From Sphingomonas alba (GTDB taxonomy: Bacteria; Pseudomonadota; Alphaproteobacteria; Sphingomonadales; Sphingomonadaceae), in the NCBI RefSeq assembly GCF_023516555.1, contig NZ_JAMGBD010000002.1, positions 1 through 64,000 of the forward strand: 64,000 nt of DNA, in the 5' to 3' direction. Of the stretch, positions 46,365 to 53,897 are shown one piece after another; within the stretch, counting starts at the first letter, position 1; each line of letters begins with the position of its first letter. Made by a program: the position numbers and the translations under genes. The notes under the pieces are model-generated. The model saw only the letters and a program-made list of their open reading frames with translations, made no database searches and was not told the DNA's origin.

Positions 46365-46739
46365 TTATGTGAAGAGGCGGACAGCCGCCATTCCGGCAAA
46401 TAGCGCTGCCACCGACAGCACGACCGAACCCAATGCATAAGCAGCCAGCGGCCCCCAGACACCGCGTTCCCACATCAAGGCAGCATCCAGGCTGAACGCG
46501 GAAAAGGTGGTGAATCCTCCAAGGATTCCTGTGGTGAGAAACAGCTTCAAATGCTGCGACATGCCCATACGGTGGGAAAACCACGCGGCCAGGAAGCCCA
46601 TCAGGAACGACCCGACTACGTTGACCGCCATGGTGCCCATGGGAAACGCGTAACCCAAGCGAGCAGCGAGCGTGTTGACTCCATGCCGCGCCATGCCGCC
46701 GAAACCGGCGCCTGCGAATACGATCAAATACGGTCCCAT
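46365..46739 (-). CDS. crcB: Fluoride exporter CrcB/Fluc
   Basis: This 124-residue four-helix membrane protein forms a dual-topology dimeric fluoride channel. Hallmarks are GAGFGGMARHGVNTLA at the start, MGTMAVNVVGSFLMGFLA (asparagine and glycine in TM2) and TTGILGGFTTFSAFSLDA with the phenylalanine box in TM3. I start at ATG 46739 with GGTGGAG upstream. A fluoride riboswitch precedes it, confirming the role. Confidence 0.95.
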   Translation of the reverse strand: MGPYLIVFAGAGFGGMARHGVNTLAARLGYAFPMGTMAVNVVGSFLMGFLAAWFSHRMGMSQHLKLFLTTGILGGFTTFSAFSLDAALMWERGVWGPLAAYALGSVVLSVAALFAGMAAVRLFT

Positions 46740-46768
46740 GAGACTCCACCTGCTGCAATAATGCGCCT

Positions 46769-46826
46769 GGTAGGAGCCATCAGCCTTTGCGGCGGTTATC
46801 GGGAGACCCCATTCCCCTCGCACGCC
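46769..46826 (-). promoter_or_regulatory. Fluoride riboswitch upstream of crcB
   Basis: On the minus strand the crcB leader reads GGGGAATGGGGTCTCCC, then GATAACCGCC, then GGCTGATGGCTCCTACC ending at 46769. This matches the crcB RNA motif (a GATGG-type stem, ATAACCGC, and a GGCTGATGnCTCCTAC 3' element). It ends 29 bases before the crcB ATG, so fluoride could control translation or termination. Confidence 0.9.
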
Positions 46827-46988
46827 GATTAGCACGGGGGTTTTCCGCACACCAGCTAACCCATGTTGGGGGCACTTGAGGCCTGCCTTGCCTGCCCTGA
46901 CGCTCGTCGTTGCGGCTGCGTGACTCCAGCAACGGTGCCTATGACAACACGTTTGCATGCCATCCTCCCTTAACCAGGAAGCAAGATC

Positions 46989-47588
46989 ATGAAACGCAAT
47001 GTTATTTTAGGCGCCGCCGCCGTAGCTGCCTTGATTGCCGGTGCGCCATCTCTAGCGCAAGGCGCCAGCGGTGGTAGCCATGGGGGCGGCGCGAGCGCGA
47101 CCGCTGCGGGCCATGCTGGCGGCATGGGCAGCATGGCGCCTGGCCCTGTTTCGGCGGGCGGCATGGGCTCAGGGTCGATGACGTCCGGCATGGATCGTGC
47201 GACCACTGCGACCAGCGGCAATACTCACGCCACCGCAGGTTTTGGCAGTGCCATGGACATGCGCGCCTCCGCGCAAACGCGGCGCGACACGGCCCGCGCC
47301 AATAGCCAAGGTCCGGCTCACGCTAACGTCAACGGCCTGACACACGCGAACTCCAACAGCGTGCTTTCCGGCGCTGGCGTGACGACGCTCACCGGGCTGG
47401 CGGCCGGCGCAACGGTCAGCAACACCGCCGGCACATTGGGAACCGTGAGCAGCATCGTGACAAACAAAAGCGGCGCCGTCGTCGGAATCAACGTGACGCT
47501 CGATAGCGGCGGCACGGTCTTCATCCCGGCAACGACACTAACCATGAACGGTACGGCCGTTACGACGACATTCGTGCCCCACGGCTAA
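46989..47588 (+). CDS. Gly/Ser/Met-rich secreted protein
   Basis: This 199-residue product has a signal peptide (MKRNVILGAAAVAALIAGAP, cleavage near AQG). Residues 25-95 are low-complexity Gly/Ser/Met with repeated GGMGS-like units, then a linker rich in Asn and His, and a C-terminal compact region (about 130-199) with GTVSSIVTNKSGAVVGINVTLDSGGTVFIP. No known family recognised. It is divergent from crcB and ends at a strong terminator. Confidence 0.65.
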   Translation: MKRNVILGAAAVAALIAGAPSLAQGASGGSHGGGASATAAGHAGGMGSMAPGPVSAGGMGSGSMTSGMDRATTATSGNTHATAGFGSAMDMRASAQTRRDTARANSQGPAHANVNGLTHANSNSVLSGAGVTTLTGLAAGATVSNTAGTLGTVSSIVTNKSGAVVGINVTLDSGGTVFIPATTLTMNGTAVTTTFVPHG

Positions 47589-47610
47589 ACACCAGATACG
47601 CCGACCTTGG

Positions 47611-47636
47611 AGGCCCCGGCTCGCGCCGGGGCCTTT
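47611..47636. terminator. Bidirectional terminator
   Basis: AGGCCCCGGC (47611-47620), loop TCGC and GCCGGGGCCT (47625-47634) form a perfect 10-bp stem followed by TT. It separates the secreted-protein gene from the convergent LysR gene. Confidence 0.8.
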
Positions 47637-48568
47637 CAAATGTCCAGGCCCGCGGTCCGCGCCGCTTCGTGATCACCACGCGCGGTCGGCAGCAACCATT
47701 CGCAGAAACGCTTGATCTTGGGCGACTGGCGGCGGTGCTCGGGACATACGAACCAATAGCCCCAGCCGCGCGAGCTGGTTTCGCGGAAGGGACGGACCAG
47801 TCGCCCCTCGGTCAGATCGTAGCGCCAGAAGAAAGGTGTCAGCATGGCAATGCCGCGGCCGGCCATGGCCGCGGTGCCCTCGGCCGTCTGGGAGTCGAGC
47901 TGGACGCCGGGCTGCGGCGGCCTGTCCGGCACTTCGACGCCGCGCTCGGTCAGCCACTGGTCCAACCAGGGGTCGTTGGCGCTGACCCGTGGTAGGCCGA
48001 CGAGGTCGTGCGGCTCCATGTCTCGATCGCCGTGTTCATTCTGCCATTCCTCCATGAACCGGGGACTGCAGATGGGCGTGTAGTCGATCTCGAACAGCCG
48101 TGTGGCGTGAAGGCCGGGCCACTCGCCCTCCCCCGCGCGGATGGCGACATCGAACTCCGTGGTCGCGAAATCGATCAGGCTATTGCTGGCGTCGAGGCGG
48201 ACGGCGAGGTTGGGGTGCTCCATCTGGAAGCCGCCGATCCGCCATGCCAGCCAGGTGTTGGCGAAGGTCGACGTCGTCGAGATGCTGAGCATGTTCTCAT
48301 CGTCGGCGCGGACCGCGGCGAAGGCGGCGTCCATCCGGTCGAAGGCGTCGGTCAACGGGCGCAAGAGCCGGCGGCCGATGTCGGTCAGCCTGACCCTGCC
48401 CTTCGATCGTTCGAACAAGCGCGCGCCGACCCGGTCCTCCAGCGCGCGGATCTGATAGCTGACGGCCGCCTGAGTCATGCCGAGTTCTTCGGCCGCGGCA
48501 GTGAAGTGCTCATGGCGAGCAGCCGCTTCAAAGACTCGGATGGCGGATAAAGGCGGCAGTTTGCGCAT
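47636..48568 (-). CDS. LysR-family transcriptional regulator (GcvA-like)
   Basis: This 310-residue regulator has an N-terminal winged helix, LPPLSAIRVFEAAARHEHFTAAAEELGMTQAAVSYQIRALED (residues 4-44), and a periplasmic-binding-like effector domain from about 92. The start MRKLPPLSAIRVFEAAARH resembles GcvA-type regulators. It is divergent from two microprotein genes, with 134 bases between the starts, so autoregulation and control of that pair is likely. A role in glycine cleavage is not supported by position. Confidence 0.9.
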   Translation of the reverse strand: MRKLPPLSAIRVFEAAARHEHFTAAAEELGMTQAAVSYQIRALEDRVGARLFERSKGRVRLTDIGRRLLRPLTDAFDRMDAAFAAVRADDENMLSISTTSTFANTWLAWRIGGFQMEHPNLAVRLDASNSLIDFATTEFDVAIRAGEGEWPGLHATRLFEIDYTPICSPRFMEEWQNEHGDRDMEPHDLVGLPRVSANDPWLDQWLTERGVEVPDRPPQPGVQLDSQTAEGTAAMAGRGIAMLTPFFWRYDLTEGRLVRPFRETSSRGWGYWFVCPEHRRQSPKIKRFCEWLLPTARGDHEAARTAGLDI

Positions 48569-48702
48569 GAGCCGATCTATAAGTCTAACTTATGATGTTT
48601 GTCGATCCTTCAATTGGTATAACGAAGCTTCAGAATGCATATTCCTCGTTGACGGAAGAAGCCTCCCGCGAGGCCTCGCCCCGGCCAAAAGGAGGAAGAA
48701 GC

Positions 48703-48870
48703 ATGACTTATCAGCTGAACCAGCGGCTGTTCCTCGAGAACGGTCCCGCGACGCAGGCCGCCGACGCCCGCGCCCGCCGCAAAGCCGCGGCGGATTTCTA
48801 CCTCGCCGAGCGCGCCCGACTGGACGCCGCCCGCAAGGTCATTGGCGCCGATCTCAAGATTGCCGCCTGA
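48703..48870 (+). CDS. Microprotein divergent from LysR gene
   Basis: This 55-residue protein (MTYQLNQRLFLENGPATQAA at the start) is Ala/Arg-rich and mostly helical in pattern, with no membrane segment. AAAGGAGGAAGAA lies before the ATG, an unusually strong ribosome site, which supports translation. A second small gene follows after 18 bases. Function unknown; a LysR-controlled pair is inferred from position. Confidence 0.65.
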   Translation: MTYQLNQRLFLENGPATQAADARARRKAAADFYLAERARLDAARKVIGADLKIAA

Positions 48871-48888
48871 GGAAAAAGGGAAGAAAGG

Positions 48889-49074
48889 ATGATCACCATG
48901 GTCGACGAGATCTACGATCGCTCATTCCAGGCTGGCCGGGCCGAATTCAACAGCGGGTTGCTCGCTATCATCGCGGGCATTCGCGATGCACTGACCCCGG
49001 TCATGGCCTCGCTCCACCGGATTGAATGGGACGCCCCTTGGGAAACCAAGGCCGGCCCCCGCGCCAAAGCCTGA
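48889..49074 (+). CDS. Second microprotein in the LysR-divergent pair
   Basis: This 61-residue protein starts MITMVDEIYDRSFQAGRAEF and has an amphipathic middle (LLAIIAGIRDALTPVMASLHRI) and a basic tail. AAGAAAGG lies just before ATG 48889; ATG 48898 is a possible alternative start. No known family. It is presumably co-transcribed with the 55-residue microprotein and ends 40 bases before a terminator hairpin. Confidence 0.6.
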   Translation: MITMVDEIYDRSFQAGRAEFNSGLLAIIAGIRDALTPVMASLHRIEWDAPWETKAGPRAKA

Positions 49075-49114
49075 ATTGACCCCCAGCGGCACCTCCCCCT
49101 CGTGTGCCGCACCC

Positions 49115-49153
49115 TGACCGGCCCGTCCGCAGCTCCCAAGGACGGGCCGGTCA
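49115..49153 (+). terminator. Hairpin terminator after the microprotein pair
   Basis: TGACCGGCCCGTCC (49115-49128) pairs perfectly with GGACGGGCCGGTCA (49140-49153), 14 bp with an 11-base loop. Only ATT follows, so termination strength is uncertain. Confidence 0.6.
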
Positions 49154-49154
49154 A

Positions 49155-49183
49155 TTGCGTGAATCAGACCCCTGCCCTATAGG
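49155..49183 (+). promoter_or_regulatory. purC promoter
   Basis: TTGCGT (49155-49160), a 17-base spacer and TATAGG (49178-49183) make a good sigma70-type promoter 84 bases before the purC ATG. Confidence 0.55.
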
Positions 49184-49266
49184 TCGCCGCGACGGCCCCG
49201 GGCCCGCGTCCCGCAAGGGCAAAGCGGTCCGGGGCATTTCGATTTTTAAGCATCCGGGGAGCAGGC

Positions 49267-50049
49267 ATGGTACGCCGCCGCCAAATCTACGAAGGCAAGG
49301 CCAAGATCCTTTACGAGGGTCCGGAGCCCGGCACCTTGATCCAGTATTTCAAGGACGACGCGACGGCCTTCAACGCGCAGAAGCGCGGCACGATCAGCGG
49401 CAAAGGCGTGCTCAACAACCGCATTTCCGAGCATATCTTCACGGCGCTACAGACGATTGGAGTGCCGACGCATTTCATCCGGCGGCTTAACATGCGCGAG
49501 CAGTTGATCCGCCAGGTCGAGATCGTGCCGATCGAGGTCGTCGTCCGAAACGTCGCCGCCGGCTCCCTTTCTAAGCGCCTGGGTATTGAAGAAGGCACAC
49601 AGCTGCCGCGCACGATCATCGAATATTATTACAAGGACGACGCCCTGGGCGATCCGCTGATCGCGGACGAGCATATCGCCTGTTTCGGCTGGGCCAGCCA
49701 GGATGAGATGAACGACATCGCCGACATGGCGATCCGTGTGAACGACTTCATGTGCGGCCTGTTCGCAGCGATCGGTATCCGCCTTGTCGATTTCAAGCTG
49801 GAATTCGGGCGGGTCTGGGACGGCGATTATGCCCGCGTCATCCTGGCCGACGAGATCAGCCCCGACGGCTGCCGCCTGTGGGACATGAAAACCAGCGAGA
49901 AGCTGGACAAGGACCGCTTCCGGCTGGACCTTGGCGGTGAAGCCGAAGCCTATCAGGAAATCGCCCGCCGGCTTGGCCTGCTGCCCGAGGAAGGCGAGGA
50001 AAACGCAGTCCTCGACCTCGACAGCCACCGCAAGAAGCGGGGCCGTTAG
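49267..50049 (+). CDS. purC: SAICAR synthetase
   Basis: This 260-residue enzyme joins CAIR and aspartate, with ATP, in de novo purine synthesis. The N-terminus [33 protein letters not shown], the core [35 protein letters not shown], and [30 protein letters not shown] are all PurC signatures. Length is typical of alphaproteobacterial PurC. It is followed by priA with a 5-base gap. Confidence 0.96.
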   Translation: MVRRRQIYEGKAKILYEGPEPGTLIQYFKDDATAFNAQKRGTISGKGVLNNRISEHIFTALQTIGVPTHFIRRLNMREQLIRQVEIVPIEVVVRNVAAGSLSKRLGIEEGTQLPRTIIEYYYKDDALGDPLIADEHIACFGWASQDEMNDIADMAIRVNDFMCGLFAAIGIRLVDFKLEFGRVWDGDYARVILADEISPDGCRLWDMKTSEKLDKDRFRLDLGGEAEAYQEIARRLGLLPEEGEENAVLDLDSHRKKRGR

Positions 50050-50054
50050 CGCAC

Positions 50055-52223
50055 GTGTCCGTTCCCCGCGTCCGCGTCGTGACGTTGAACGCGGCGCTCG
50101 GCCCACTCGATTATCGTGTTCCCGACGGCTGGCAGGTCGAACCCGGCTCGGTGGTGGTCGCGCCCCTTGGACCAAGGCAATTGGCCGGTGTCGTCTGGGA
50201 ACCCGAGCGCCTGCCGTCCGAGGAGGTCGGCGACAATCGGCTCCGCTATCTGGTCTCACAGCTCGACGTTCCGCCGATCCCGGCTCCGCTCCGCCGGCTA
50301 TGCGAGTGGACGGCCGATTACTACCTTTCGCCGCTGGCGGCCGTCTTGCGGATGGTCCTGCCGTCCTCGGCGGCGTTGGAAGGGTCGCGGCAGCTGATCG
50401 AATATCGGCTGACCGGTTTATCGCCGGACCGGATGACACCCCAACGGCTGAAGGCACTCGCGGCCCTGGAAGGCAAGCAGGGCACGATCCGCGAACTGGC
50501 GGCGATTGCTGAGGTCAGCGACGCGGTCCTCCGTGGGCTGGTTCACGCCGGGGCGATTGAGCAGGTCGCGGTTGAGGCCGACCGGCCTCTCAAGACCCCG
50601 GATCCCGATTTCGCGCGGCCCGAACTGACGGATGAACAGGCCGAGGCGGCGGCAAGCCTCACCGGCGCGATCGGCAGGGGATTCGACCCGGTATTGCTCG
50701 ACGGGGTCACCGGCTCAGGCAAGACCGAGGTCTATTTCGAAGCGATTGCCGAGTGCTTGCGGACGGGCAAGCAGGCGCTCGTGCTGCTGCCCGAGATCGC
50801 GCTCACAGAGCCTTTCCTGAAGCGCTTCCATGCGCGGTTCGGTTGCGCGCCCGTCGCGTGGCACAGCGATCTCCGGTCATCGCAACGCCGCCGTGCGTGG
50901 CGAGCCATAGCTAGCGGCGAGGCAAAGGTGGTCGTCGGTGCCCGTTCCGCCTTGTTCCTGCCCTATCGCGACCTCGGCCTAATCGTCGTTGATGAGGCCC
51001 ATGAGCCAAGCTTCAAACAGGAAGAAGGCGTCCAGTATCATGCGCGGGATGTCGCCGTGATACGCGGGAAGTTCGAGGACATCCCGGTCATCCTTTCTTC
51101 GGCAACGCCCGCCATCGAAACGCGACACATGGTGGAATTGGGGCGTTATCGCGAGCTGAAGCTGGAGGCGCGCTTTGCCGGGGCGAGCTTGCCCGAGATC
51201 CGCGCCATCGACCTGACGCAGGATCCGCCGGAGCGCGGAAGGTGGCTGGCGCCAAGCCTGGTCGCCGAGCTCGAAGCCAATATCGACGCGGGTGAGCAAA
51301 GCCTGCTCTTTCTCAACCGACGGGGTTTCGCTCCGCTGACGCTCTGCCGGCATTGCGGCCATCGCTTCCAGTGCCCGAACTGCACGGCCTGGATGGTCGA
51401 GCACAGGCTGATGCGGCGGCTGGCCTGTCACCATTGCGGCCATGTCATGCCGCCACCCAAGGCCTGCCCTGAGTGCGGCGAAGAAGACAGCCTGGTCGCC
51501 TGCGGACCGGGTGTCGAGCGCATTGCCGATGAGGTTGCGGCGCTGTTCCCCGACGCGAGGACGGCGATCGTGACGTCGGATACAATCTGGTCGCCAGCCA
51601 AGGCCGCCGAATTCGTCGCGGCGATGGAAACAGGCGAGATCGACATCGTCGTCGGCACGCAGCTGGTGACCAAGGGCTATCATTTCCCCAATTTGACCCT
51701 GGTCGGCGTCGTCGATGCGGACCTTGGGCTGGCGGGCGGCGATTTGCGGGCTGCCGAGCGCAGCTTCCAGCAAATCCAGCAGGTCGCCGGGCGAGCAGGC
51801 CGGGGCGACAAGCCGGGCCGGGTGTTAGTTCAGACCCACGACCCCGAGGCCGGGGTCATTGCCGCCTTGGTCAGTGGCGATATCGCCGGGTTTTATGGCT
51901 CCGAGACCGAAGCGCGGCGCGATGCTGCCATGCCGCCGTTCGGGCGCCTCGCGGCCATCATCATCTCCGCAGAAGACGCCGGCGAGGCCGAAGCGGTCGC
52001 GCGGCGGATCGGGAATGCCGCGCCGAGGGTCGAGGGAATGGCGGTCTTTGGACCGGCTCCCGCCCCGCTCGCCATGCTGCGCGGGCGGCACCGGCAGCGG
52101 TTACTGGTTCATGCCGCGCGGAGCCTCGACGTCCAGGATGTCATTCGGGATTGGCTCGCAGAGCTCGACTGGGGCTCTAAGGTACGGGTCGCAGTCGATG
52201 TCGATCCTTATAGTTTCCTCTGA
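50055..52223 (+). CDS. priA: Primosomal replication helicase PriA (GTG start)
   Basis: This 722-residue helicase restarts stalled replication forks. An N-terminal 3'-end-binding domain (about 1-105) precedes the helicase core with Walker A VTGSGKTEVYF, Walker B VDEAHEPSFKQ and QQVAGRAGRGDKPG. Eight zinc cysteines lie in CRHCGHRFQCPNC, CHHCG and CPECG. GTG at 50055 is the start, with a purC tail upstream. Length matches other alphaproteobacterial PriA. Confidence 0.95.
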   Translation: MSVPRVRVVTLNAALGPLDYRVPDGWQVEPGSVVVAPLGPRQLAGVVWEPERLPSEEVGDNRLRYLVSQLDVPPIPAPLRRLCEWTADYYLSPLAAVLRMVLPSSAALEGSRQLIEYRLTGLSPDRMTPQRLKALAALEGKQGTIRELAAIAEVSDAVLRGLVHAGAIEQVAVEADRPLKTPDPDFARPELTDEQAEAAASLTGAIGRGFDPVLLDGVTGSGKTEVYFEAIAECLRTGKQALVLLPEIALTEPFLKRFHARFGCAPVAWHSDLRSSQRRRAWRAIASGEAKVVVGARSALFLPYRDLGLIVVDEAHEPSFKQEEGVQYHARDVAVIRGKFEDIPVILSSATPAIETRHMVELGRYRELKLEARFAGASLPEIRAIDLTQDPPERGRWLAPSLVAELEANIDAGEQSLLFLNRRGFAPLTLCRHCGHRFQCPNCTAWMVEHRLMRRLACHHCGHVMPPPKACPECGEEDSLVACGPGVERIADEVAALFPDARTAIVTSDTIWSPAKAAEFVAAMETGEIDIVVGTQLVTKGYHFPNLTLVGVVDADLGLAGGDLRAAERSFQQIQQVAGRAGRGDKPGRVLVQTHDPEAGVIAALVSGDIAGFYGSETEARRDAAMPPFGRLAAIIISAEDAGEAEAVARRIGNAAPRVEGMAVFGPAPAPLAMLRGRHRQRLLVHAARSLDVQDVIRDWLAELDWGSKVRVAVDVDPYSFL

Positions 52224-52251
52224 TTGACCTTCTCTGGCCAAGCGATAGGCT
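52224..52251 (+). promoter_or_regulatory. Promoter of the first HExxH/TPR paralog
   Basis: TTGACC (52224-52229), a 16-base spacer and TAGGCT (52246-52251) lie 26 bases before the GTG start. The same TTGACCTT block occurs before the second paralog. Confidence 0.4.
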
Positions 52252-52276
52252 ATCCATGCTCGGGGGGAGGTGAAGC

Positions 52277-53806
52277 GTGTTTTCGAAGATCGTTATCGGG
52301 GCGGCGGCCTTGGCGGCAGCCGCGCCCGCTTCCGCGTCGTGGGAGGAAGCAAAAAGCCGGCATTTCATCATCTACTCAGAGCAGAAGCCCGAGGACCTGA
52401 AGCTCTATGCGGAGCGCCTTGAGCGCTTCGACCAGGCCGTGCGAGTGGCGCGCGGAATCAAGGATCCGCCGCTCAATGACGCCGGCAAGCTTATCGTCTT
52501 CGTGCTCCGCAATTCCGATGCCATCGAGGGGATCATCGATGCGCGCGGAAGCGGTATCGCGGGCTTCTACATTCCCAGGGCCGCAGGGCCGGTCGCGTTC
52601 GTCAACCGGGAGCGGGCCAGCAGCAAGTTCGACCTGTCGGGAGAAGAAGTCTTCTTCCACGAATATCTGCACCACCTCATGCTGGAGCAGGTCGACATGG
52701 CCCTGCCGTCCTGGGTCGTCGAGGGATTCGCGGAATTCTTCGCCACGGCCCAGGTCGCGGACGATGGGTCCGTCACCCTTGGCTATGTACCTGAGTATCG
52801 CTCGCCCGGATTATTCAACCTGAAGGGCCTGACGCTGGACGAGATGCTCGGCGCAAGCGACCGCCATATCGACGATGAGGAATGGGAGCTGACCTATGGC
52901 AAGGGTTGGCTGCTCGCCCATTATCTGACGTTTGAGAAATCGCGCCGCAACCAGCTTGGCCGCTACATCACCGGGATCCAGAAGGGCGAGGCCCCGATCG
53001 CTGCCGCCAGTGCCGCCTTCGGTGATCTCAAGCAGCTCAACAAGGAGCTTGAGGCCTATCTTCGCGAGAAGCGCCATAGCGGGATCGTCATCCCATCCGA
53101 GAAACTGACACCCGGGCCGGTGACCTTACGCCCGCTGGACGCGCCGGAGGACGCCGCCATGCGGGTTCGAATGAAAACGTCGATCGGTTTCGGGAAACGT
53201 GCCGCGGCTCGGGTCGCCAGCGATGCCAAGGCACTTGCCCGCGACTACCCAAATTCCGCTCATGTCCAGTCGCTGCTCGCCAAGGCTGAGCTGCAGGTCG
53301 AAGAGCCGGACCAGGCGTTGGCCGCGGCCGACCGCGCCCTCGCCATCGACGCAGGCAATCGCGAGGCCATGATTTACAAGGGCCGCGCCCTCATGGAGCT
53401 TGGTCGCAAGGAGCCGAAGTCGGCCGACTGGAAGGCGGTTCGAGCCCTGTTCGCCAAGGCCAATCGTGCAGACCCGGACGATGCGGAGCCTCTGATGCTT
53501 TTTTACGAGAGCTACGTTGCGGAAGGTGCGGCCCCGAGCAAGAACGCGGTTGAGGGATTGAAATATGCCCACTCCCTCGTGCCCCAGGACGATGATTTGC
53601 GCATGCTGCTCGTCCGCCAGCTTGTCCATGACAGCGCCTTCGATGCCGCAGCACACATGTACGGCCCAGTCGCCTATGACCCGCACGCAGGCGATGAACG
53701 AGAGCAGCGCCTGGCGGTCATGGAAAAGCTGAAGGCAAAGGACGGCAGTTCAGCGATCACGATGCTCGACCAAATGGACGCCAAGAGAAAGAAGAAGAAG
53801 GAGTAA
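52277..53806 (+). CDS. Secreted HExxH metallopeptidase-like protein with TPR region, paralog 1 (GTG start)
   Basis: This 509-residue protein has a signal peptide (to about residue 21), a motif SRHFIIYSE, and a zinc-peptidase-like site HEYLH at 128-132 followed by SWVVEGFAEFF, whose Glu149 or Glu153 could be the third ligand. That is a gluzincin-type layout such as DUF1570. The C-terminal half (about 310-490) has helical TPR-like pairs (AKALARDYPNSAHVQSLLAKA and AADRALAIDAGNREAMIYKG). GTG is chosen because GGGGGGAGG lies 6 bases upstream. The substrate is unknown. Confidence 0.8.
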   Translation: MFSKIVIGAAALAAAAPASASWEEAKSRHFIIYSEQKPEDLKLYAERLERFDQAVRVARGIKDPPLNDAGKLIVFVLRNSDAIEGIIDARGSGIAGFYIPRAAGPVAFVNRERASSKFDLSGEEVFFHEYLHHLMLEQVDMALPSWVVEGFAEFFATAQVADDGSVTLGYVPEYRSPGLFNLKGLTLDEMLGASDRHIDDEEWELTYGKGWLLAHYLTFEKSRRNQLGRYITGIQKGEAPIAAASAAFGDLKQLNKELEAYLREKRHSGIVIPSEKLTPGPVTLRPLDAPEDAAMRVRMKTSIGFGKRAAARVASDAKALARDYPNSAHVQSLLAKAELQVEEPDQALAAADRALAIDAGNREAMIYKGRALMELGRKEPKSADWKAVRALFAKANRADPDDAEPLMLFYESYVAEGAAPSKNAVEGLKYAHSLVPQDDDLRMLLVRQLVHDSAFDAAAHMYGPVAYDPHAGDEREQRLAVMEKLKAKDGSSAITMLDQMDAKRKKKKE

Positions 53807-53838
53807 GCTTAAGCGAATCTCTCTAACAGATCGTTAGA

Positions 53839-53866
53839 TTGACCTTTCAGAACAATGCTTTACGGT
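53839..53866 (+). promoter_or_regulatory. Promoter of the second HExxH/TPR paralog
   Basis: TTGACC (53839-53844), a 16-base spacer and TACGGT (53861-53866) lie 32 bases before the GTG start. The -35 TTGACCTT block is identical to that before paralog 1. Confidence 0.4.
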
Positions 53867-53897
53867 CGGATCCATCATTTCGGGGGAGATGTTTTCC

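Noticed and set aside
47636-48568. Assigning the LysR gene as the true gcv activator GcvA
   Set aside because: The similarity is general to the subfamily and the gene is 31 kb from gcvT, whose leader already has a glycine riboswitch.
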